DNA of 6,588 nucleotides, taken from the NCBI RefSeq assembly GCF_030523985.1, contig NZ_JAUNHK010000124.1:1-6588 (forward strand), read 5' to 3'. Under the pieces are notes generated by a model, which saw only the letters and a list, made by a program, of their open reading frames with translations, had not been told where the DNA came from and ran no database searches. The position numbers and the translations under genes were made by a program. This DNA is from Deinococcus sp. (lineage in GTDB: Bacteria > Deinococcota > Deinococci > Deinococcales > Deinococcaceae). Shown one piece after another: positions 1 to 6,035 of this stretch. Numbering within the stretch: position 1 is the first letter of the stretch; the number at the start of each line of letters is the position of its first letter.

Positions 1-43
<43 letters not shown>

Positions 44-82
44 TAGGTTCCGCAAGCATTGCTCTTTCCTGCATCCCGAATC

Positions 83-120
83 ACGGCCCAGTCCCCAGGA
101 CTCGGGCCGTTTTTCTTTTT
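83..120 (+). terminator. Intrinsic terminator of the 16S rRNA gene
   Basis: Arms 83-94 (ACGGCCCAGTCC) and 98-110 (GGACT, one bulged C at 103, GGGCCGT) form a 12-bp GC-rich stem with a 3-nt loop. The T-rich tract TTTTTCTTTTT at 110-120 follows directly. This is a textbook rho-independent terminator for + strand transcription coming out of the 16S gene. On the - strand no T tract follows the stem, so it should not stop acs transcripts. Confidence 0.9.
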
Positions 121-132
121 CCCCTAGATATG

Positions 133-176
133 AAGAGAGACAGCCACCAACCCCCAGCGGGCGGTGGCTGCCTCTT
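133..176 (-). terminator. Probable terminator of acs
   Basis: Read on the - strand just after the acs stop codon, CAGCCACC (170-163) pairs with GGTGGCTG (148-141) around a 14-nt loop. An outer AAGAG/CTCTT pairing (176-172 with 137-133) extends the stem across a small bulge. The sequence after the main stem is pyrimidine-rich (TCTCTCTT) but not a clean T run, so termination may be less efficient than at the facing rRNA terminator. Confidence 0.55.
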
Positions 177-180
177 GTGC

Positions 181-2127
181 TCAAACGGCGGGAGTGGACG
201 CCAGTCTTTCCAGGACACTGGGGTCTTCCAGAGTACTGGTGTCGCCCGTGATTTCGTTACCCGCCGCGATCTGACGCAGGAAACGGCGCATGATTTTGCC
301 ACTGCGGGTCTTGGGCAGGGCGTCAGCAATGTAAATGGCGTCTGGGCGGGCCAGTGCGCCGATTTCGCGGCTGACGTGGGCACGTAGGGCTGCCGCATCT
401 ACCGAGTGCTCGTCTTGCAGCAGGATAAAGGCCACGACCGCTTCACCCTTCACCGGGTCGGGACGGCCCACCACTGCCGCCTCGGAAACGTCGGGGTGGC
501 TGACCAGCGCCGACTCGATTTCCATCGTGCCCAGGCGGTGGCCGGATACGTTCAGTACGTCGTCTACCCGGCCCACGATGGTGTAATAGCCGTCGCCATC
601 GCGCCGCGCCCCGTCGCCTGCAAAGTACACGCCCTTGATTTCGCCCCAGTAGCTCTTGCGGTAGCGTTCGTCGTCGCCGTACACCGTGCGGAGCATGGAA
701 GGCCAGGGCCGCTTGATGACCAGCAGGCCGCCGTCGTCGGGTCCGAGTTCCTCGCCTTCGTGGGTCATCAGGGTGGGTTCCACGCCGAACATCGGCAGGC
801 CCGCGCTGCCCGGCTTGCTGGGGAAGGCCCCCGGCAGCGTGGTCAGCATGATGCTTCCTGTTTCGGTTTGCCACCAGGTGTCCACGATGGGGCAACGCTC
901 GCCGCCAATCACGCGGTGGTACCACATCCACGCCTCGGGGTTGATCGGTTCGCCCACCGACCCCAGCAGGCGCAGGCTGCTCAGGTCATAGCGGCCCGGA
1001 ATGTCTTCGCCGTGCTGCATGAAGGAGCGAATGGCGGTGGGCGCGGTGTAGAGGATGGTGACGCCATGCCGCTGGATGATGTCCCAGAAGCGGCCCCAGT
1101 CGGGGTGGTTCGGTGCGCCCTCGTACATCAGCACGGTGGCGCCGTTGAGCAGCGGGCCGTAGACGCTGTAGCTGTGCCCGGTAATCCAGCCGATGTCGGC
1201 GGTACACCAGTAAAGGTCGTCGTCGCGCAGGTCGAAGACGGTCTGGGTGGTGAGGTAGGTGCCGACCATATAGCCGCCCGTCGTGTGTTGCACCCCCTTG
1301 GGGGCGCCCGTGCTGCCGGAGGTGTAGAGGATAAACAGCGGGTGTTCGCTGTCGAGCGGCGCAGCCTCGTGCTGGTCGCTCTGGCGGTCGACCAGGTCGT
1401 GCCACCAGATGTCGCGCCCTTCCGTCCACCAGTCCACCGGAATCCCGGTGCGCTTCACCACTAGAATGTGCTGGAGGTGCGGGGCGAGTTTGGCAGCTTC
1501 GTCGGCGTTGACCTTGAGGCCCACGGGTTTGCCGCGCCGGTAGCCCGAGTCGGCGGTAATCAGGATTTTGCTCTGGGCGTTGTTGATGCGGTCAGCCAGC
1601 GCCGATACGCTGAAGCCCCCGAACACCACGCTATGCACCGCCCCGATGCGGGCGCAGGCCAGCATGGAGATGGCCGCTTCGGGAATCAGGGGCATGTAGA
1701 GCGTGACCCGGTCACCCGCCACCACGCCGAGTTCCTGAAGGGCGTTGGCCGCCTTGCAGACCTCGCGCAGCAGTTTGGCGTAGGTGTAGGTTCGCACCTC
1801 GCCGTCCTCGCCTTCCCAGATGATCGCCTTTTTGTCGCCCAGGCCACGGGCCACGTTGCGGTCGAGCGCGTTGTAGGCCACGTTCGTCTGCCCGCCCACG
1901 AACCATTGCGCGTGCGGTTCCTGCCAGTCGAGCACCTGTTCCCAGTTCTTCATCCAGTGCAGCTCGCCTGCCACTTCCGACCAGAAGGTGTCGGGGTCGT
2001 CCAGGCTCTGGCGGTAGCGGCGCTCGTACTCCTCGCGGCTGACCCTGGCTTTGGCCTTGAAGTCCTCGCTGGGGTGAATGACGCGGGTTTCGTGAAGCAT
2101 GGCGTCGATGTGGTCGTGCTGGGTCAT
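181..2127 (-). CDS. acs: Acetyl-CoA synthetase (AMP-forming acetate--CoA ligase)
   Basis: It activates acetate in the cytoplasm: acetate + ATP + CoA gives acetyl-CoA + AMP + PPi through an acetyl-adenylate. The 648 residues match the usual length of bacterial Acs (about 650). In order there is an N-terminal Acs cap (about 15-85), the AMP-binding core and a small C-terminal domain from about residue 520. Visible motifs are YTSGSTGAPKG (268-278, phosphate-binding loop), DTWWQTETG (416-424, with the tryptophan that restricts the pocket to short acids such as acetate), the hinge GRVDD (519-523) followed by NVSGHR, and PKTRSGK (605-611). Lys611 corresponds to the catalytic lysine (Salmonella Lys609) that is switched off by reversible acetylation. 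The start is ATG at 2127, seven bases after GGAGG; the in-frame TTG at 2133 is almost touching that site and is unlikely. It is convergent with the 16S gene and divergent from the CBS/nucleotidyltransferase gene. No acetyltransferase, deacetylase or acetate permease is beside it. Confidence 0.97.
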   Translation of the reverse strand: MTQHDHIDAMLHETRVIHPSEDFKAKARVSREEYERRYRQSLDDPDTFWSEVAGELHWMKNWEQVLDWQEPHAQWFVGGQTNVAYNALDRNVARGLGDKKAIIWEGEDGEVRTYTYAKLLREVCKAANALQELGVVAGDRVTLYMPLIPEAAISMLACARIGAVHSVVFGGFSVSALADRINNAQSKILITADSGYRRGKPVGLKVNADEAAKLAPHLQHILVVKRTGIPVDWWTEGRDIWWHDLVDRQSDQHEAAPLDSEHPLFILYTSGSTGAPKGVQHTTGGYMVGTYLTTQTVFDLRDDDLYWCTADIGWITGHSYSVYGPLLNGATVLMYEGAPNHPDWGRFWDIIQRHGVTILYTAPTAIRSFMQHGEDIPGRYDLSSLRLLGSVGEPINPEAWMWYHRVIGGERCPIVDTWWQTETGSIMLTTLPGAFPSKPGSAGLPMFGVEPTLMTHEGEELGPDDGGLLVIKRPWPSMLRTVYGDDERYRKSYWGEIKGVYFAGDGARRDGDGYYTIVGRVDDVLNVSGHRLGTMEIESALVSHPDVSEAAVVGRPDPVKGEAVVAFILLQDEHSVDAAALRAHVSREIGALARPDAIYIADALPKTRSGKIMRRFLRQIAAGNEITGDTSTLEDPSVLERLASTPAV

Positions 2128-2134
2128 GGGCAAA

Positions 2135-2139
2135 CCTCC
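2135..2139 (-). promoter_or_regulatory. Ribosome binding site of acs
   Basis: GGAGG on the - strand is complementary to the anti-Shine-Dalgarno core at 33-37. Seven bases separate it from ATG at 2127, and only one from TTG at 2133, so it decides in favour of the ATG start. Confidence 0.85.
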
Positions 2140-2199
2140 GGGGCAAGCGAGAAATGAAAACAGCCGCAGAGCGGGCCGTCTGGTTTTTGGGTGCGTTCT

Positions 2200-2226
2200 A
2201 ATCTAGCGCCCCACTCCGGCGTTCAA
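2200..2226 (-). promoter_or_regulatory. Weak candidate promoter for acs
   Basis: On the - strand TTGAAC (2226-2221) is followed after 15 bases by TAGATT (2205-2200), each matching 4 of 6 bases of the sigma-70-type consensus. The spacing is short of the ideal 17. This is the best pair I see in the divergent intergenic region; it would give a 5' leader of roughly 65 bases. It is only a suggestion, since AT-rich hexamers are few in this DNA and the region could hold a different sigma-factor site. Confidence 0.25.
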
Positions 2227-2327
2227 GACAGGCCGTCACGTCCGGGGTACTGAACCGGGTGCAAAGAGGGCCAGCTGTCCAGTCAAGCCGGGCCGCCCGG
2301 CAGGGTAGGCTGAGCCACACCCCCTTC

Positions 2328-2334
2328 AAAGGAG
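2328..2334 (+). promoter_or_regulatory. Ribosome binding site of the CBS/nucleotidyltransferase gene
   Basis: AAAGGAG lies nine bases before ATG at 2344 and is perfectly complementary to the last seven bases of the 16S rRNA end seen at 34-40. It fixes the start at 2344. Confidence 0.8.
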
Positions 2335-2343
2335 ACCTGCCCC

Positions 2344-4101
2344 ATGACCGCAGAGGCCAGCCGCGTCGGACTGCATGACCACGAACGCTTTTTGCAGGCT
2401 TATCCGCCCTACCGCCAGCTGGACGCCCGCCTTCTGGCGGCGCTGGTGCGCGACCTGGAAGTGGAATACCAGCCGAGTGGCAGCAGCCGTGACCTGGGCA
2501 GCGGCCTGTTCGTCGTGCGGCGCGGCGAACTCGACCTGAACGGCGAAACCTATACCGACGGCGAAACATTGGGCGGAGGAGTACGCACCGGGACGGCACG
2601 GGCCATGCGTGACACCTGGCTCTATGTCCTGCCCCCCGAAAAGGCCGGGCGCTGGCTGGCGCTGCCTGACCTGCAACAGTTCCTGACCTCGGCCCTGGCG
2701 ACGCGGCTGGAGCGGGGCGGCCTGGGCACCAACCTGTCGAGCGTGCCGGTCAGCGAGGTGATGCGGCCCGCGCAACTGGGGCAGCCTGGCATGACCGTGC
2801 AGCAAGCGGCGGCGCGGATGCGCGAGTGCCGTATCAGCAGCTTGATGGTGCCGCTGCCGGGAGGGGAATTCGGCATCCTGACCGACAAGGATTTGCGAAA
2901 CCGTGTACTGGCTGAAGGCTTGCCGCCGGGGACGCCCCTCGCCGCCGTGATGACTGCACCTGCGCTGACCGCCCCCGCCGAAATGACGGCGATGTCGGCC
3001 CTGAACCTGATGTTCCGGCACAACATCCGGCATCTGCCGCTGGTGCAGGGCGGGCAACTCGTGGGGATGGTCGGCACGTCCGACCTGCTGCGGCTCCAGA
3101 CCCAGGGCGTGGGCTATGTGGTGCAGGATTTGCTGGACGCCCCTGGCCGGGCCGAACTGGTGCGGCACGCCCGGCTGCTGCCCGAGTACACCGCCAACCT
3201 CTTTCGCGCCGGGCAGCGGGCCGACCATCTGGCACGGCTGGCGAGCTACGCCTACGACGCCCTTTATCGCCGCGCCCTGCAACTGGCGGAAGCCGAACTG
3301 GGGCCAGCGCCGGGGCCGTACGCCTGGGTGCTGCTCGGTTCTATCGCCCGGCGCGAATCGGGCCTGAACCCCGACCAGGACCACATGCTGCTGATAGAGC
3401 GCGAGGAACACCGCCCCTACTTCGTGCCCTTCGCGCAGAGGGTGGAGGCGCTGCTGGCCGAGGCCGGGCTGGAGGCGTGCAGCGGCGGCGTGATGGCCTC
3501 TCGCCACACCTACACACTGGCGCAGTACGTGGAAAAAATGCACGACTGGCAGCGCATTCCTGACCCGCAAGCCCTGCTGAACGTGACCATCTTCTTCGAC
3601 CCCCGCGTGGTGGCGGGCACGCTGGACGTGACGGCGGGCAAGGAGGCGCGGGTGTCGGCAGGCCAGAACCCGGCGTTTATCGCGCACCTGACGCGGCTGG
3701 CGCTGAGCCACCGCCCCCCGCTGGGCTTTCGGCGGCGTATTCGCACCGACCGGGACGACACCCTCGACCTCAAGACGCAGGGGCTGGCCCTCATCATCGA
3801 CCTGGCGCGGATTCATGCGCTGCAAGTGGGCGAGTCCGGCGCGAGCACCTTCACCCGGCTGAGTGCGTCCGGTCCCAGCCTGCTGCACCCCGACACCCGC
3901 GAAGACCTGCTGGGCGCGTACCGCTACCTGCTCGACCTGCGCATGGAACTGCAACTCGGGCAACTGGAAAAGGGCCGGGCGCCCAGCACCCGCCTGCCCC
4001 TGGACGACCTGAGCGGGCCGCAGGAAGTCCACCTGCGCGAGATTTTCAAACTGATTGGGCGGGTGCAGAGCGTGCTGGCTCCGCAGGTGGGGGGCGCGTG
4101 A
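2344..4101 (+). CDS. Putative signal-transduction protein: cNMP-binding-like, two CBS and DUF294 nucleotidyltransferase domains
   Basis: The 585-residue protein has the architecture known as COG2905. Residues about 15-115 resemble a cyclic-nucleotide-binding beta roll (LFVVRRGELDL at 55-65) but lack a normal phosphate-binding cassette, so cNMP binding is doubtful. Two CBS modules follow (about 134-190, with VSEVM and GILTDKDLR; about 198-250, with LVGMVGTSDLLR); such pairs usually bind adenine nucleotides. Residues about 270-420 form the DUF294 nucleotidyltransferase-like domain, with GSIARRESGLNPDQD (332-346) keeping the Gly-Ser and the Asp-x-Asp that bind metal-nucleotide in this fold, and CSGGVMAS (379-386). 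An alpha-helical DUF294_C-type region ends the protein. There is no signal peptide or membrane segment. Its stop overlaps the start of the exonuclease gene by four bases, so the two are probably co-translated. It is divergent from acs, suggesting a role near acetate or energy metabolism. The nucleotidyl acceptor is not known from the sequence. The domain call is firm; the function is inference. Confidence 0.9.
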   Translation: MTAEASRVGLHDHERFLQAYPPYRQLDARLLAALVRDLEVEYQPSGSSRDLGSGLFVVRRGELDLNGETYTDGETLGGGVRTGTARAMRDTWLYVLPPEKAGRWLALPDLQQFLTSALATRLERGGLGTNLSSVPVSEVMRPAQLGQPGMTVQQAAARMRECRISSLMVPLPGGEFGILTDKDLRNRVLAEGLPPGTPLAAVMTAPALTAPAEMTAMSALNLMFRHNIRHLPLVQGGQLVGMVGTSDLLRLQTQGVGYVVQDLLDAPGRAELVRHARLLPEYTANLFRAGQRADHLARLASYAYDALYRRALQLAEAELGPAPGPYAWVLLGSIARRESGLNPDQDHMLLIEREEHRPYFVPFAQRVEALLAEAGLEACSGGVMASRHTYTLAQYVEKMHDWQRIPDPQALLNVTIFFDPRVVAGTLDVTAGKEARVSAGQNPAFIAHLTRLALSHRPPLGFRRRIRTDRDDTLDLKTQGLALIIDLARIHALQVGESGASTFTRLSASGPSLLHPDTREDLLGAYRYLLDLRMELQLGQLEKGRAPSTRLPLDDLSGPQEVHLREIFKLIGRVQSVLAPQVGGA

Positions 4102-4715
4102 CGCAGGGCGCCCAGCACTGGCAGGAGGCCGAGTACGTGGCGCTCGACTTCGAGAGCACCGGGATGAACCCCGCCCGCGACGAGGTGGTTCAGGTGGGGC
4201 TGGTCCCGCTGGCGCGGCGTCGGGTTCGGCTGGGCGGGGCATGGGCGTCGTGGGTGCGGCCCACTCGACCTTTTTTGCCGGAATCGGTGGCGATTCATGG
4301 CCTGAGTGCCGAGCGCCTGACGGAAGCGCCCGCCCTAGAAGACGTGCGCCCTGCCCTGCGCGAGCGGCTGGGCGGGCGGGTGTTGCTGGCCCACTACGCC
4401 ACGCTGGAGCGCGGTTTTCTGAAGCGCTGGGGTCTGGGCCTGCCGCCCACGGTGGACACGCTGCCCCTCGCGCTGGCCCTCGACCGCCAGACCACCCAGA
4501 CTGCCCGCCGCGACCACTACACCCTCTCGGCGCTGGCCCGGCGCTTCGGGGTAGAGGTCTACGGCGAACACGACGCCCTGGCCGACGCCCTGATCACGGC
4601 GCAGGTGTTTCTGGTGCTGGCCTGCGAACTGGAACGGGAAGGCCGCATTCGGACCCTGGGCGACCTGCTGCACCTGAGCGGCCACCAGAAACGCCCCTGG
4701 TGGAGCCTGGGCTAA
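4098..4715 (+). CDS. DnaQ-like DEDDh 3'-5' exonuclease family protein
   Basis: This 205-residue protein has the exonuclease fold of the DNA polymerase III epsilon family. Exo I is ALDFESTG (15-22) with metal ligands Asp17 and Glu19. Exo II is AHYATLERGFL (98-108), where the usual HNAxFDxxFL aspartate is replaced by Glu104. Exo III is HDALAD (158-163), with His158 and Asp163 marking the DEDDh subtype. No polymerase-binding tail is recognisable, so it is unlikely to be the replicative proofreading subunit; the substrate could be DNA or RNA. It starts with GTG inside the end of the upstream gene (GTGA overlap), with an AGGTGG site (4085-4090) seven bases before, so translation is likely coupled. 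Pairing with a DUF294/CBS protein is, as I recall, widespread in bacteria. The name dnaQ would overstate what is known. Confidence 0.88.
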   Translation: MTQGAQHWQEAEYVALDFESTGMNPARDEVVQVGLVPLARRRVRLGGAWASWVRPTRPFLPESVAIHGLSAERLTEAPALEDVRPALRERLGGRVLLAHYATLERGFLKRWGLGLPPTVDTLPLALALDRQTTQTARRDHYTLSALARRFGVEVYGEHDALADALITAQVFLVLACELEREGRIRTLGDLLHLSGHQKRPWWSLG

Positions 4716-4727
4716 AGGCTCTACTCG

Positions 4728-4765
4728 GTTTCGTTCAGCCCGATTCGATATGGACTGAACGAAGC
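4728..4765. promoter_or_regulatory. Inverted repeat before bioY, candidate biotin (BirA-type) operator
   Basis: TTCGTTCAG (4730-4738) and CTGAACGAA (4755-4763) are perfect 9-bp inverted arms around a 16-nt spacer. A further G/C pair (4728 with 4765) follows across a T/G pair (4729 with 4764). It fills much of the 62-bp gap between the exonuclease stop and bioY. Known BirA operators have the same layout, TTGTAAACC arms about 14-16 nt apart, but the half-site here shares only the outer TT and scattered bases. The regulator could be BirA with a diverged site or another dimeric repressor. It could also fold as an RNA hairpin directly before the bioY ribosome binding site. No clear -10/-35 pair could be assigned around it. 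Confidence 0.6.
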
Positions 4766-4773
4766 AAAGGTGA
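4766..4773 (+). promoter_or_regulatory. Ribosome binding site of bioY
   Basis: AAAGGTGA lies four bases before ATG at 4778; its AGGTGA part matches the complement of the 16S tail. It directly abuts the inverted repeat, so a protein or hairpin on the repeat could also block initiation. It supports ATG 4778 over any upstream start in the frame, which stays open far into the exonuclease gene. Confidence 0.65.
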
Positions 4774-4777
4774 GACA

Positions 4778-5353
4778 ATGCGGGGCGTGACCACCAAAGA
4801 CATCGTGTATATCGCTCTTTTTGCTGCCATCATGGCGGCCCTCGCCGTCGTGCCGCCGATTATGTTGGCGACGGGCGTACCGATTACCTCGCAGACGCTG
4901 GGCGTGATGCTGGCGGGGGCGGTCCTGGGAGCGCGGCGCGGCGCTCTGTCCATGATTCTGTTTCTGGTGCTGGTCGCTGTCGGGTTGCCGCTGCTGGTGG
5001 GCGGGCGCGGCGGGCTGGGTGTCTTTGCCGGGCCGACGGCGGGCTTCCTGTTTTCCTGGCCGATTGCCGCTTACGTCATCGGCTGGCTGACCGAGCGCAA
5101 CTGGGCGCGGCTCAACTTTCCTCTGGCCCTCGTCATCATCTTTGTCAGCAGCGTGGTCGTCATGTACGGCATCGGCAACGCCTGGCTGAGCTACGTCTCC
5201 GACAAGCTGAACTACTGGCAGGCCACCCTCGCCTCCGGCCCCTTCCTGCCCGGCGACCTCGCCAAAGCCATCATCGCCGCGCTGGTCGCCGTGACGGTCA
5301 AGCGCAGCTATCCCATCATCAGGGCGAATTCGGCGCAGCCTGTGCGGGCATAG
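4778..5353 (+). CDS. bioY: Biotin ECF transporter substrate-binding protein BioY
   Basis: BioY is the membrane S component that binds biotin in energy-coupling-factor transporters. The 191 residues match the family length (about 180-200). Family signatures are clear: VPITSQTLGVMLAGAVLGARRGALS-type sequence at about 34-58, GLPLLVGGRGGLGVFAGPTAGF (69-90) and PFLPGDLAKAIIAAL near the C terminus (155-169). Hydrophobic stretches at about 9-30, 39-53, 57-73, 83-104, 114-131 and 161-174 fit the six-helix fold. It is the first gene of a transporter operon, and the ATPase gene starts seven bases after its stop. The inverted repeat just upstream probably regulates it. Tandem stops TAG TAA end the gene. 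Confidence 0.94.
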   Translation: MRGVTTKDIVYIALFAAIMAALAVVPPIMLATGVPITSQTLGVMLAGAVLGARRGALSMILFLVLVAVGLPLLVGGRGGLGVFAGPTAGFLFSWPIAAYVIGWLTERNWARLNFPLALVIIFVSSVVVMYGIGNAWLSYVSDKLNYWQATLASGPFLPGDLAKAIIAALVAVTVKRSYPIIRANSAQPVRA

Positions 5354-5360
5354 TAACGGC

Positions 5361-6035
5361 ATGATCGAATTTCGGGGCGTCTCGCACGCCTACGACGAGC
5401 GGCCCGTGCTGCATCCCCTCAGCCTGACCCTCACCGAGCGGCGCATCGGCGTGGTGGGCAGCAACGGCAGCGGCAAAAGCACCTTCGCGCGGCTGCTTAA
5501 TGCCCTGCTGCTGCCGACGGGGGGGCAGGTGCTGGTGGATGGCCTGGACACCCGCCGGGACCCCAAAGCGGTGCGGCGCAAGGTCGGCTTCGTGTTTCAG
5601 AATCCCGACCACCAGATTGTTTTTCCGGTGGTGGAAGAAGACTTGGCGTTTGGGCTGAAAAACCTGAAGTTACCGCCCGCCGAGATAGACGCCCGCATCA
5701 GCGAAGTGCTGGCACGGTACGACCTGAGCCGCTACCGTCAGCATTCCTCGCACCTACTCAGCGGCGGGCAAAAGCAACTGCTCGCCATCTCCGGGGTGCT
5801 GGTCATGCGGCCCGACTATGTGGTGCTGGACGAACCGACCACCCTGCTCGACCTGCGCAACCGCAACCGCGTGGCCGCCGCCATTCGTGCCCTGCCGCAG
5901 ACCGCCATCGTGGTGACGCACGACCTGGACTTGCTGCACGACTTCGAGCGGGTGCTGGTCTTTGACGACGGGCGTTTGCTGGCTGACGGAGAGCCTGCCG
6001 AAGCCTTGCGGGTGTACCGGGAGCGGATGGCGTGA
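5361..6035 (+). CDS. bioM: Biotin ECF transporter ATPase BioM (EcfA-type)
   Basis: This ABC-type ATPase is expected to power biotin uptake with BioY and BioN at the cytoplasmic face of the membrane. All motifs are present in 224 residues: Walker A GSNGSGKST (33-41), Q-loop FQNPDHQIVFP (79-89, the form typical of ECF/CbiO ATPases), signature LSGGQ (133-137), Walker B YVVLDE (153-158, catalytic Glu158), D-loop LLDLR (162-166) and switch His187 in VVTHDLD. There is a single ATPase gene in view, so it probably acts as a homodimer, as described for BioMNY, unlike the EcfA-EcfA' pair of shared modules. There is no good Shine-Dalgarno before ATG 5361; coupling to bioY translation is likely. The neighbours give the biotin assignment; sequence alone would also allow a cobalt or nickel ATPase. 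Confidence 0.92.
   Translation: MIEFRGVSHAYDERPVLHPLSLTLTERRIGVVGSNGSGKSTFARLLNALLLPTGGQVLVDGLDTRRDPKAVRRKVGFVFQNPDHQIVFPVVEEDLAFGLKNLKLPPAEIDARISEVLARYDLSRYRQHSSHLLSGGQKQLLAISGVLVMRPDYVVLDEPTTLLDLRNRNRVAAAIRALPQTAIVVTHDLDLLHDFERVLVFDDGRLLADGEPAEALRVYRERMA

Larger units (their letters stand above)
2128..2343. promoter_or_regulatory. Divergent intergenic region between acs and the CBS/nucleotidyltransferase gene
   Basis: This 216-bp gap must hold the promoters of both divergent transcripts. It contains the acs ribosome binding site and weak promoter candidate, and the AAAGGAG site of the rightward gene. A perfect 6-bp inverted repeat (GCCGGG at 2287-2292, CCCGGC at 2296-2301) with a 3-nt loop lies about 45 bases before the rightward start; such GC palindromes are common by chance here. 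I see no convincing -10/-35 pair for the rightward gene, no small ORF with a good ribosome binding site, and no copy of the deinococcal radiation/desiccation response palindrome. Confidence 0.6.

Noticed and set aside
2131..2133. TTG start for acs adding two residues
   Set aside because: It lies one base from the GGAGG site, too close for initiation; ATG at 2127 has ideal spacing.
406..2157. Two + strand open frames (406-1464 and 1468-2157) antisense to acs
   Set aside because: They lie opposite a gene with all Acs motifs, have no family signature and low-complexity shadow composition.
2287..2301. GCCGGG/CCCGGC inverted repeat upstream of the CBS/nucleotidyltransferase gene as an operator or attenuator
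   Set aside because: Short GC palindromes are frequent by chance in this DNA, and no T tract or second copy supports a function.
2283..2311. Possible promoter for the rightward gene using TAGGCT at 2306-2311
   Set aside because: The sequence 17 bases upstream (TCAAGC) does not resemble a -35 element, and TAGGCT is a poor -10.
2326..4242. Long - strand open frame antisense to the CBS/nucleotidyltransferase gene
   Set aside because: Its translation is rich in Arg, Gln, Pro, Ala and His without domain motifs, as expected for a shadow frame in GC-rich DNA, and the + strand frame encodes recognisable domains.
4055..4777. Upstream in-frame extension of bioY, giving a 432-residue reading frame
   Set aside because: The first 241 residues are Arg/Gly/Ala-rich shadow sequence over the exonuclease gene; BioY homology and the AAAGGTGA site both start the protein at 4778.
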